Of a DNA stretch of 64,000 nucleotides, positions 1 to 10,102 are shown piece by piece. The stretch is taken from contig JAPYXD010000555.1 of NCBI GenBank assembly GCA_030998225.1, positions 8,432,001 through 8,496,000 on the forward strand, in the 5' to 3' direction. The translations under genes were made by a program, and so were the position numbers. The notes beneath the pieces were generated by a model. That model was not told where the DNA came from and ran no database searches. It was given only the letters and a program-made list of their open reading frames with translations. Position 1 is the first letter of the stretch; the number at the start of each line of letters is the position of its first letter. This stretch comes from Diplolepis rosae. Lineage: Eukaryota > Arthropoda > Insecta > Hymenoptera > Diplolepididae.

Positions 1-1860
1 TTGGACGAAAAATGAAAAAAATGAGAAATAAAAAGGCTGAGCGCCTTTCGCAAAAATTGACGGGCCGCAGGAAATAGAAGCTTATTTTATTTTTGTTCCG
101 TTTTGCAGTGATTGCAAAAAAACGGAGGTTCAGATCGGTTTAAAAATTTTCTTGTTTTCGCAGAACATGTTCCTTCACGGGCTGAACCTCCGTATGAAGC
201 TGTAAAAATTTCTGATTTTGAGAACAAAATTCGTAAACATGAATTTTTTGAAATATTTTCAATTTTTTTTTATTTAAAGAGGTTCAGCCCAGAGAGGGAA
301 GTATTACGAACACAACGCACTTTGAAAAATTCAATCCCCATTATTAGAACAGAAGATATTACTGCAAAAAGTTTTTTTTTGTTAAATTGTTTATTCAATT
401 ATATAATGGTATATTGGAATTTTTCAATAAAAAAATATTTTTTGTATTCTATTCAATTGTTATAAATAACCCATGAAAAAAAAAATATTTATATCTTGAT
501 ATTTACTTTTTAATTAGACTTTGAAAATAGGATTAGTTTGACTTCCTAGTCCCCTTAAACAAAAACAATTATTGATCTTTTGGCTTCTAACTTTGAACTT
601 CTAATTTTATAAAATTTGCCTCTAGTCGAGAAAACAAAATCAACACATCACATTCGCCGCTACACGCAATTTCTGCCTTTATGTTACTCTTACGTCAACT
701 GAAGTCAGATCGGAAATCCCGATTCGATCGATAAGAACTAGTGTAAACCGGGAAGATCTATTCAGGCGACACTGATCGAACCATGAGAATCAAGATGCAT
801 CAGAATGACAATAAAAAAAAGAAGAAGCAAACTACGGAAGGAATTCCCACGTTATACTAAGTAATGTGCATTAATCCTGCATGTTTAAATATAAAATAAC
901 ATCAGGAGTTGATGAAATTACGTTGACGTAAAAAATATTCCTCGTTCGAAGCAGATGCTTCTTAAGATACATTCCGGCAACATATGTGTCATCAACTTTA
1001 ATTTTTTGATAATATTCTTGACTCATAGGAAGATGAGTCTTTAATGTGGGGAGCATTTTTAGCTTGATTCTATTTTATTTTCATGTTCACTCTAAAAAAA
1101 GTCTATTGATAGTGAAATTACGTTCCTTTCAGAATTCATACATTGAAATTAAGCAGATTTCTTTTATCTATCAACAGAATCGTTTCACTTTAAAAAACTA
1201 ATCTGTGAAATTCAAAACGAAAATAATTTTACCGATAAAAGATTTCAGAAGATGTGAAAAGAAATCCTTCAACTATTAAAGGATTGCATTTATAGGCTAG
1301 CAGACGAAGTGCGCCTGCGCATCAGTGAGTGTACATCGTCTAGTGCTCAACAGTGCAATATGCGCGAGTAAATTTTGTGTTGCGCAATATATTCTTTTAT
1401 CATCGCGATTAAAAAACCTAGATGCTTCAAGGAAATGGATTTCTTTAAAATATTAGGAATCTCAGAGTGCGACGTAAAAATTTTGGAATGTACGGATACC
1501 AAAATAAATAATTTTTATCCACATAACCTCATTTTTTATTACTTCTGACAATCGAACCATTATAAAATTATTAATTTTTAATGTTTTTAACCATCGAAGG
1601 GTTATCAGTCGTCTTTTTTTGCAATGATTTTGTAAAGCGTGCTTAAATTCCAATAAATATTATAGTTTTCATCAAAGTTGTATCTTAAAATTTCTTTAAG
1701 CGGAAATCTAAGACAGGTCGTTATAGTATTGTAAATGATCAATTTAATATTTGCATTTGTCAAAGTCGGGCTTGTGTACATTTCTTATTAGGTTATATTA
1801 TACATTTTTTTCTTTTATCCTCGAAACGACAATCCTTTAACTGTTAAATTCAATCATATC
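1..1860. other. Unassigned AT-rich DNA with dispersed repeat pieces
   Basis: I see no supportable gene here. Two pieces recur elsewhere. About 1089-1185 (AAAGTCTATTGAT followed by an ACGTTCCTTTCAGAAT stretch) is repeated near 5550-5625. About 1668-1835 is repeated at 19870-20030. ATCCTTTAA-type motifs near 1275 and 1835 suggest ends of decayed small DNA transposons. A 10-bp inverted pair (GGAGGTTCAG near 123 and CTGAACCTCC near 181) is too small to interpret. The open frames here are short, low-complexity and unlike any family I know. Confidence 0.6.
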
Positions 1861-1872
1861 AATATAAATCAA

Positions 1873-2226
1873 TCAATCAGCATAAACCTTATCTTCAACG
1901 TAACCCCAAAGAAAAAAGTCTAGAGGTGTTAAATCGCATGATCTCGGCAGCCAATTATAATCGCCGTTTCGAGAAATCACTTGGCCTGGAAACTTTTCAC
2001 GCAAAAGACCGATAGTTTTGCCATTTGTGTGACACGTAGCGCCGTCTTGTAGCAAATAAACATCGTCCACATCCATATCTTCCAATTCTGTCCATAAAAA
2101 TTCATTAATCATAGCTTGATAGCGCAATCCATTCACCGAAACAGCCGCTCCAGCTTCATTTTCAAAAAAATAAGGCCCAATGATCCCTCCTGCCCAAAAA
2201 CCGCACCAAACAGTTACACGACAGAG
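1873..2226 (-). pseudogene. DD41D mariner-type transposase, C-terminal fragment
   Basis: This is the C-terminal half of a Tc1/mariner-superfamily transposase, the nuclear cut-and-paste enzyme that joins transposon ends to TA targets. The frame stays open from about 2226 down to 1873, beyond the nearest Met. It includes VTVWCGFWAGGIIGPYFF, then the second catalytic Asp in LLQDGATCHT and the third in LTPLDFFLWGY. I count 41 residues between these two aspartates, the DD41D spacing. The N-terminal DNA-binding half and the end after KVYAD are missing, so it is a dead fragment. No terminal inverted repeat is visible next to it. Related DD41D sequence lies near 23030, 48972 and 61128. Confidence 0.8.
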
Positions 2227-3043
2227 TCTTGTTTATTTCAAGTCGTGAGGCGTTCCCACTACTGCCTCAGTTGCCATACCAACTGAATGCACCTCACCCA
2301 GGCCGTGCAAACCTAATGGAAAGGTGGTGGACCGTTAGCAACTAGCGCCGCATACAGCACTGCGCATGAACTACCATTATGTGTGCACGTGTTAGTGCAT
2401 ATACATGCATACGTAGGTTCTTTAAATGTGTTACAAAGAATATATTCAAATAAAATTAAATGAAAATTGAAGATTTAGCGCAAAATTGTGAAAATTTAAT
2501 TCAAGAGTGAGAAGTTATGTTGATATCAACTCACTCTTTAATTACATTTACACAATTTTGCCTTAAATCATGGTTTTCTCGTCATAAATAAAAATCAAAA
2601 ATATCTGTAATTTGTATTTTTATTTTCAGAAAATATAGTTGCTTAGCACATTTTGCGTTGATTTTTGTACTACAAGATAATCGAACACTTTGTGGGGTCG
2701 AGTTAGCTCTTTTCGGTGTTGTGTGAAAGTCTTCTCCAAATACATCCTTGCTGCTTCCTGCTTCTGGGATATCTTCTAATTATTTTTTCTGGAATATAGA
2801 TTAAAAGCATTTAATTTATATAAATATTTGAAATTTATTTCGTAGGTATTTTATAAAATAAATAAAAATAAATTTTATAAAATAAAACTCCAGTCACATG
2901 TTTTGCGAAATTGTGGTGGGAATTTCTGACATTGTGGAATTTGTATTGGCAATTCTCAGCTATTTTTTCATAAATAATCCTTTGTAATTTTATACCATAT
3001 ATGTACTTGCATCTATATCTTCAGTAACATTTAGACAGAAGTA
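2227..3043. other. Gap between transposon fragments
   Basis: There is no gene here. At 2330-2390 a GC-richer stretch (CAACTAGCGCCGC followed by GCGCATGAACTA) resembles part of the GC-rich segments at 4779-4905 and 34655-34785. The rest is AT-rich and unrecognised apart from the hairpin at 2472. Confidence 0.5.
2472..2569. repeat. Imperfect hairpin, about 40-bp arms
   Basis: The left arm GATTTAGCGCAAAATTGTG and the right arm ending GGCAAAATTGTG in reverse complement pair over about 40 bp with few mismatches. A short loop lies near 2515-2530. It looks like a small foldback or MITE remnant. No clear target duplication is visible. Confidence 0.6.
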
Positions 3044-4048
3044 CACTGCCGGTCGAAATTATTTGTTCACTTGTTGTTTCAGCTATTCCTAAAGTGACTT
3101 AATTTTTATAATAACAAGTTGAAATTTTTTTCCCTATCATAAAATAAAAGTTAATAAAATTTTGCAAATAACAAATAAAACAAAATAATAAAATAAACTA
3201 AATAACAAAATTGAAGAAATTTTTTTTTCACAGAAAAATTTCTTCAATTTATATTGGAAAATACCATCTAGTTTTAAATAACGTTGGATTAATTCTAAAT
3301 CAAAGGTTGATAAGGTCGATATAGTAGAGTTCCGTTGTCACGTAGAGTGATACACTCTTCTAATGATCGACATAATCGACTGAAATGATTTAGAAAAATC
3401 AGAAAAAATAACAAAATGTTAATTTTATAAAAAAATATTTCAAAAAACTTGAAATTTCAATCATTCTGAAAAATATTAACAACTCTGAAATTAATTAAGA
3501 TTTTTAAAAGTTTTTTGTCTCATTTAAATGGTAGGTTTTCATAGTATTTTGCTAACTAATCAAGATATTTTCAGATTTTTTTTCCTGGATTCTACCCGGC
3601 GTCAAAAATGATACAAAAAGGTCATAAAATTTTAAAAATGTGTAGCTACTTACAAGAAATTTTTAAAAACCAATGTGTATCATATTTTAATAAAATTTAT
3701 AGATTACTTTCTTCATTTGAAAATTTTCGACATGTTTGTACCAAGTTTGACCCCAGGGTAGAATCCAAAAGAAAAATTCTAAAAATATCTTGATAAGTTA
3801 ACAAAATACTATGAAGAGTAACCTTCAAAATGAGACCAGAAACGTTTAAAGGTCTTAATTAATTTCAGTGTTATTAATATTTATTCAAAAAGATCGAAAT
3901 TTGACGTTTTTTGCAATATATTCTTATAAAATTATCATTTTGCCTTCAACTTGGGCTCAGTAGATGCAAAATTTAAATAATTATAAAAATTAAGACACTT
4001 TAAGAATAGCTAACACAGCAGGTGAATAAATAATTTTGACCGGTAGTG
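3044..4048. mobile_element. Non-autonomous Tc1/mariner-like foldback element, TA-flanked
   Basis: The element is 1005 bp and starts CACTGCCGGTCGAAATTATT. Its right end is the reverse complement of CACTACCGGTCAAAATTATT. TA dinucleotides at 3042-3043 and 4049-4050 form the target duplication. Similarity continues inward so that much of the element is one long inverted repeat. An inner pair is GGATTCTACCC near 3587 against GGGTAGAATCC near 3757. There is no transposase, so it is a MITE that would depend on a Tc1-like enzyme supplied elsewhere. Confidence 0.8.
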
Positions 4049-4348
4049 TATATACTACTTTTTTAGTTTGGTATCTCAAAATTACGTGCTAGAATTTTAT
4101 TGTCATTCCTAAGGAAGTTTTAGATACTTCATCGAAGTTTCTTGTACTATTTTATGTAAATTTTCTTACGATTTTTACATTTTTTCACATTTTCAAAGTT
4201 TACTTCGAAATAGGGCTCATATATGTAATATTTTATTTATTGCACTTAAAATTTTAGAAATAAAGATCACTAATGAGGACTCTGATCAGAGTCGAAAAGT
4301 TTGAAATTATATACAATATCGTATGAAATTAAAAATATTGTTACTTAC

Positions 4349-4721
4349 GTGTGCAAACTGCACGCTACTTTCTTCAAAGTCTCGTGTGCCTTCTGCAGGT
4401 TTTTCTACTTCGGGAATAAAAATTTCGAAGTCTGATGGGGAAGAAACACTCGCCGGTTTAATGTTCACATCACTTCCACTCGACACATCACTACACGACG
4501 GTAAATTTAACGTCGGAAAAATGTCGATGACAAATAAAAAATTGTCTTTCTAGTACTTCGAGGTATCCTAACCTCGACAAGTAGGGATTTGAACATGCTT
4601 CTATCCATCGTTGTCCGGCATTTTCTTTCTTCGGAAACCGATGAATTGACACATTGTTCTTCCGACCCCTTTTGGAGGTACACCCACTCACAGCGAACTG
4701 AATTTCGTACTTCGAATTCAT
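4349..4721 (-). pseudogene. THAP-domain exon, frameshifted
   Basis: The exon starts at ATG 4721 and encodes a THAP-type C2CH zinc-finger module, a DNA-binding domain used by P-element-like transposases and some host factors. Visible hallmarks are SGC near residue 14, IHRFPKKE, a Trp in QRWIEAC, and the distal pair in FFICHRHFSD. The first zinc-ligand Cys appears replaced by Phe. After HFSD the frame hits a stop at about 4491. The reading resumes in another frame as NLPSCSDVSSGSD and runs to a GTAAGT donor at 4348. One indel near 4505-4512 therefore breaks it. No further exons are recognised at lower coordinates. It is probably the 5' exon of a dead THAP transposon. Confidence 0.65.
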
Positions 4722-4778
4722 TTTAAATGATTATAAAGCGCGATCGCGTACGAATTGTTGATACATGTATACAACAAT

Positions 4779-4905
4779 GGCGGAACTCATACGAAGCCGT
4801 TCCCTTTGCCGCACTCCGCCCGCTTCCGACAACTAGCGCCGCGTACACCACCGCACATGAACTATCCTACGGGGACACCCAATACATTAGAGGTCGACCT
4901 GCCCT
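4779..4905. repeat. GC-rich dispersed repeat segment
   Basis: About 125 bp running from an ACTCATACGAAG motif to CGACCTGCCCTGA. It is nearly identical to 34655-34785, which lies inside a hAT-like element, and partly like 2330-2390. It contains AACTAGCGCCGCGTACACC. It sits upstream of the THAP exon and may be a transposon terminal region. Base composition contrasts sharply with the AT-rich surroundings. Confidence 0.6.
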
Positions 4906-5857
4906 GACCTCACCCCCACTCTTCTCACTTCCTCCGAGCGCTCCTCAGAGCGTCACGTGACAGTGAAATAGTGGGGCGTGGAGGGGAGCGTGCAACGTGA
5001 AATAAACGAGACTTGGCTGTATTAACGTAGCCTCCACAAGGTATAAATGAGCCTCATTTCTTACAATGATTTTTCGGTGAAATTCAGGTTCATTTTCATG
5101 CATTTTTGTAGTGAATTTTAACAATTTCATTGTGTTGTTGAAGCGTGTATCGTTCCATTTTTGTTAATGGCGTAGTTTTTAGTTGTCACCTGTCAAAAAA
5201 TGACACCTCTTATTATGACAGCTGCCAAAATAGCGGGCTATTCAAAATGAAACCTCTAATTTGAAAACCCTGTAGAAAGGAAGAAATGAATGGATAAAGA
5301 AGATAAAGAATCGATTTTCTTATGTAGAGTTTAGACCATATAACGAGTAAATAACAGGAAGTTAACACCCAAGAGCGATCCCAATATGGGGATCTTGTAA
5401 GAAAATAATGACTCAATTTATGAAGTTATTACGATCGTTTGATAAACTGCTGAATGACATATAAGTTGTATAATATCTCTATTCATAGAATAATTTAATG
5501 CATGCGAGCAGGGTAGCTAATAAAATAAAATAAATGTCTCATGTGCACTATAAAAAAGTCTATTGATTGTGGCATTACGTTCCTTTCAGAATGCTTCCAT
5601 TGAAATTAAGCAGATTTCTTTTGTCTATACCGAAAAAAAATCTCTTCCGAATTTCGCACAAATCTGAATTTACTAAAATCGCAACACATTCGTTTTACTT
5701 TTATTGCACAAATCTAAGCGAATTTCTGTATTTCAAATTTTTTTCATTTAAAATAATCTTTTCTCTTTCAAAATAGACCTTCAATAATAATATTCCTATT
5801 GTTGAAAGCAAAATTATCAATTTTTGCCTGAGGTCTAATTTTTGTGGATGAAAACTA
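4906..5857. other. Unassigned, no gene seen
   Basis: The stretch holds a TATAAATGAG sequence near 5041 and a copy (5550-5625) of the repeat also present near 1089. No open frame here resembles a known protein. Confidence 0.4.
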
Positions 5858-6077
5858 CTCTCTAAATCTAAATCAGTTAAATTTTCACTGATTGAATCAG
5901 TGATTTGCCTTTTCACTGATTCATCAGTGGGAAAATATTTTTCACTGTCAAATCAGTCAATTTTCACTGAAATAATCAGTGAAATTTGACAGATTTACAG
6001 TAACCTCTTTTTAGCTATTTGAATCAGTCAAATTTCACTGACAATCAGTAGATTTTTACTGATTCAAATTTAGAGAG
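5858..6077. mobile_element. CTCTCTAAATC-type MITE, copy A
   Basis: A 220-bp element with ends CTCTCTAAATCTAAATCAG and its near-complement ATTTAGAGAG, flanked by TA on both sides. The interior is a run of CACTGATT and AATCAGTG words, so it can fold extensively. Relatives sit at 7429, 25317 and, with a different interior, 35618. Confidence 0.75.
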
Positions 6078-6767
6078 TACCTTAATAATTATTTTAATGA
6101 GAATGTTTTATGGTGAAATTATATCAATAATAGTTAATATTGTTAATTGTTTAATATTATATCATTAGAAAATTATAAGGAAATTTTAAGAAAATAGAAA
6201 ATTTGAATGATACAAATTTCAACAAGCAGGAAACCCAAATATCCATAATTGTTGAGAGTTCGGAAGTGATTCGAAAACAAAAATGTAATTTTGAAATGTA
6301 TTTAAAAATTATTATAAGATATGGACGAAGAAAATGTATAAAAATACTAATACTGTATTTAAATACGTAAGTCGGTTTGCGAATTAACTTTTGATGTAAT
6401 TATATTTTTTCGTCTTCTAGAAAGTTATGGTTCGTTTGTCTTTAATACAGGAATAAACTCCTTTATTACGATTATTATATTCACTGTCATTACAAAGAAA
6501 GGAACCAAGTTTTTAGAAATGGAAGAAACCATGCTTTTTAAATTCAACTAACCATTTCAACTAGAACATCGAAATTTCTAAAACAAAAGATCATTACCTT
6601 ATTCTTTATATAGGAAGGATAGATTTCCAGCATTTGCTTTTATGTTATATTTAATTTTATATTTTCTTCGGCTTACTATATTATTTCCTCTAAATACAGA
6701 AATGCATTCAGTCTTGGGTTGGTTTCGTAAAAACGGAACTATTATAGTTACAGTTATATATAGTTAA
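6078..6767. other. Unassigned AT-rich DNA
   Basis: No gene, RNA or convincing repeat was recognised. Confidence 0.4.
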
Positions 6768-7428
6768 AGTGGGTTGCCAAATGATTACACCCACTTTTTT
6801 TTGTTAGTCGCATAAAATCTCATAATACTGACAATACACATATTACATTTTTTCCCTTGAAATAACATGAAAGATGTCAAAATTATGTATAAAATGACCT
6901 GAAGATAAAGTGTTTTTGTCAATTTATGAAGGTGAATGTCTGAATTTAGAACTTTTCTCAAATTATAGATGATTCCTGAAATAATAATTGTTCTTAGATA
7001 TTCTTCAACTCAACTTAAAGATACTTTTACGTAGAATGTAAAAAACGCAGCAAAAAAATTATACTCTCCTTCCCCAAGATTCTAAAAAAGTCTAATCTGA
7101 GAATAAATAATGCATAATAATTGACAAAATTCTAATACTCAATAAAAGAATTTTAAAACTACACAAAAGTGATAATCCAAAAGGATTAATTAAATTTTCT
7201 TGGAAAATTGAATATAATTATTTTCGGTAATTTATTGATGGAAAATTTTGCATCAATTACCAATATTCATCAATATTATTCTATGAATTATTTCGGGAAT
7301 TACTTATGCATAATTTTGACACCTCTCATGTTATTTTTTAGCGAAAAATTGAAATATGTGTATTGTCAATATTAGAAGATCTCATGCGACTAACAAAAAC
7401 AAAGTGAGTATAATAATTTGACAACCCA
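6768..7428. mobile_element. Foldback element with long inverted ends
   Basis: The left end starts AGTGGGTTGCCAAATGATTA. The right end, read in reverse, starts AGTGGGTTGTCAAATTATTA. Similarity continues through TTGTTAGTCGCAT and GACAATACACATATT for about 90 bp, with further patchy pairing inward. There is no coding capacity. The right end abuts a CTCTCTAAATC-type MITE at 7429, so one element landed against the other. Confidence 0.7.
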
Positions 7429-7702
7429 CTCTCTAAAACAGAATTAGTCGAATTTTCACTGACTGAATCAGTAATTTGCCTTTTCACTGATTCATCAGTG
7501 CAAAAATATTTTTCACTGACAAATAAGTTCATTTTCACTGATTGAATCAGTGAAAAAAAGTATTTTTCACTGTTAAATCAGTTGATTTCTACTGAAGTAA
7601 TCAGTAAAATTTGACTGATTTACAGTAACCTCTTTTTAGCTATTTGAATCAGTCAAATTTCACTGATAATCAGTAGATTTTGACTGATTCAGATTTAGAA
7701 AG
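7429..7702. mobile_element. CTCTCTAAATC-type MITE, copy B
   Basis: Same family as 5858-6077 (shared ACAGTAACCTCTTTTTAGCT and other long stretches) with an extra CACTGA-rich insertion. The flanking dinucleotides are CA on both sides rather than TA, which suggests mutation after insertion or a shared border with the preceding foldback. Confidence 0.7.
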
Positions 7703-7850
7703 CACTCTACTTCATCGAAAACGTAAATTATTACATTTATAAGTAACAAAACCGAAATTGTTACTAATTACTCTTTTTATTTCACTTTTTTCAGTGAAAC
7801 TTGTTCTACATTGTTACTTTCGAAAACACTTATTTTTATATTGTCTACAT

Positions 7851-7852
7851 AA

Positions 7853-7889
<37 letters not shown>

Positions 7890-7912
7890 TATATATATAC
7901 ATATATTTATTT
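7851..7912. repeat. (TA)n microsatellite
   Basis: About 60 bp of almost pure TA dinucleotides with a few AAATATA interruptions. Confidence 0.9.
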
Positions 7913-8489
7913 ATTGCAGCTGAATTACCAAAAAAGTTATTCGAGGTTTAAACTTTTCAGGAATTTATATGCACAAAATTATAATACGCGCAATTGGAGT
8001 AAAATTCAAGTTAATGTTTACGCATGAGCCTACATCCGGTCTTCTGTATACGTATTATGTATACACATAGTTATATACTCCGAATGAATTCGCCTTTTCG
8101 TTCTTGCGGCCGTTGGCCGTTCGTTTACACGAGGAGAAATGGCGGATTGCCCAATCTCAAGATGCGAACGAACGGAGCGAAGTAGGGCTATTTCAAAATA
8201 GCGCAGAAGGTTCTCAAGGCCTGGGGCAAGAGGTCGAGAGCAAGCCACCATGAATTTTCGTGGCCAGGGTCTTTGGGTCGATTTTATTTTATTTTATTAA
8301 ATTCAATATAAAGATATAAATAAACTAATTCGCATATACAATAGATTCAATTTAATACAAACATTTATAAAAATTAATGAAACTGACAGTTTCGATAAAA
8401 CGGGGTATCTCCTAGTTACATTTAAATCGTAAATGAGAAGGTATTAGTTTTTTGTGTTTAAAAAAAAACTTCTTGATGGAGTCCAAAAT
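7913..8489. other. Unassigned, GC-richer island near 8080-8270
   Basis: The stretch 8080-8270 is richer in G+C than its surroundings. Its minus-strand open frame of 73 codons resembles nothing I know. No promoter or splice structure is convincing. Confidence 0.35.
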
Positions 8490-8760
8490 TCTAATTCTTG
8501 TTCCTGATAGTTCTTATAAACATCTACTAATTATCCTAATAAGTTTTTTTGATAAAACTAAAATTAGAAAAGTTACAGTATGTTAAAACTTGAAAAAAGT
8601 TAATATCTAAATTCGATTTTTCAGTTAAATTATACGAAATACGAAAGAAAGTTATAATACAAAATTATTTACTACATAAAGATCTACAAGTTTCAACTGC
8701 AACATTTTTTCATACCATGTATATTTTTCTTTATAATTTAAAAAAATACTATTGAAAATC
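8490..8760. repeat. Degenerate minisatellite, left of the giant inverted-repeat element
   Basis: Words such as AAATACGAAA, AAGATCTACAA and ACTATTGAAAATC recur here, at 17143-17640 and, inverted, at 45480-46223. The unit is roughly 110-190 bp and diverged. The array is interrupted by the element at 8761-17142. The last 13 bases (8748-8760) reappear at 17143-17155. Confidence 0.6.
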
Positions 8761-10093
8761 GTTTTTGTATTTTGTATTGGCATTGGGTCAGATCATTTCC
8801 ATCAGGAATAATTTATTGAACAAACATGTTCTAGATGTATAAAACCAAAATCATGTTTAAGAAGATACAATAGATAAAAAAGATAATAAAGTACAGAAAG
8901 GGGGGTTTAAAAAAGGCAAACGTTTCGGCCACAAATGGGGGCCCTCTTCAGTGCCAGCTAAATTTCGGAACTTAATGACTAAGCTGTAAGCGTGCAAAAA
9001 CCATTATTTATAGTAAAAACTAGATTTTTATTTTTATGTTTTTTTTTTTTTTTTTTTTTTTTTTTTTGTTTTCTTAATTATGATATTTTATAAAAAACGT
9101 GCAAAGGGACTTATGTGTTGGGGCAAGCTCCAAGGCGTCCAGGAACCAGGCCGCTCCAAAACCACAGTCCTCAAAAAAGCAAGAAGAAGGGCTCCTGTTT
9201 AGCCGATTGGCGAAGAGTGTGACCGCAAATTTGCTTCTCCTCAAAGGCACACACCAGAACCACGTATAAATAATGATTTTTTAACACTAATCTCGTACAA
9301 AAAAACACCAGTATCCATTAGGAGGTCCACAACACCTTTGAGAAGTATGCACTTCACAGAACACACACACGCGAATCCGGGCGGACGGAGATTTTTCTTT
9401 CCTTTTTTTTTTTTTTTTTTTTTCCTTAATAGAGTGAATTTAAAAAACCAATTGAACTTTGATTTTCCGATTATCTTGATTCCTCTTTTGACACAGAGGC
9501 AGCAGATAGAATTAGCTGCACGCTCTGTTCAGCGTCAAAAGGAAACTGCTTGGGAAAGAGAGCAGTACAGTTTAAAGCTAGCATAAAAAATTAATATATA
9601 CAATGACCATTTGTTGTGAGGGGTCAAGTTTCAAAACGCATAAACATACCCCATACACGGTCTATGTCCTGGCTACTCGAGACCCGAATATGCTTGAGTG
9701 TTCAAAGAAAAGCGAGAAAAAGGTCTCAGACCACATGTTGGAAGAATCCCTCTGAAGAAGCAATTTTAATTCTGGGAAAATGTTATACTTTTATATTGTA
9801 TTTTATTTTATAAAATTGGGGGTCAAATTTCTTTATAGAAAATTAATTTTTATTTATATTTCATTTTTACACAATGAAGAAGGCTATGTTTTTTTTTTTT
9901 TTTTTTGGCACCGAAAATCTAACTAAATTTGTATGTAATTTAACAGTAAAATTCGCGCGTATAAATTTGCAATATTTTGTAACCAATGGTAGGCGCGAAA
10001 TTCGAATTATCTTGGAAGGAATATTAAGCGGAGGTTCTCGCACATAAACTGAGCGCTACGCGGCTTATTTTTGAGAAGTTATATTCATTGTTC
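8758..10093 (-). repeat. Left 1.3-kb arm of the inverted pair
   Basis: In reverse complement it matches 15785-17087 at about 99 percent by eye, apart from long T tracts (near 9040-9067, 9403-9423 and 9890-9906) that differ in length. It includes a coiled-coil-like open stretch with QRQQIELAARSVQRQKE near 9497, whose meaning is unknown. A hammerhead-like core lies at 8922-8951. Confidence 0.85.
8922..8951 (-). ncRNA. Hammerhead-like core motif, left arm
   Basis: On the minus strand: CTGAAGA, a GGCC/GGCC-closable stem, then GAAAC. These match the conserved CUGANGA and GAAA boxes of hammerhead ribozymes, which are known in Penelope-like elements. I cannot find a canonical short stem III with a UH cleavage site after it. 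Self-cleavage is therefore not shown. Confidence 0.35.
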
Positions 10094-10102
10094 ATTGTTT
10101 TT

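Noticed and set aside
112..465. 117-codon plus-strand frame
   Set aside because: Low-complexity Phe/Lys/Ile-rich translation of AT-rich DNA, with no domain or splice context.
8030..8251. 73-codon minus-strand frame in a GC-richer island
   Set aside because: No recognised domain, promoter or splice sites.
9616..9813. 65-codon frame, repeated inverted at 16069-16266
   Set aside because: It is present in both arms because they are duplicates; no known domain, and it lies in non-coding arm sequence.
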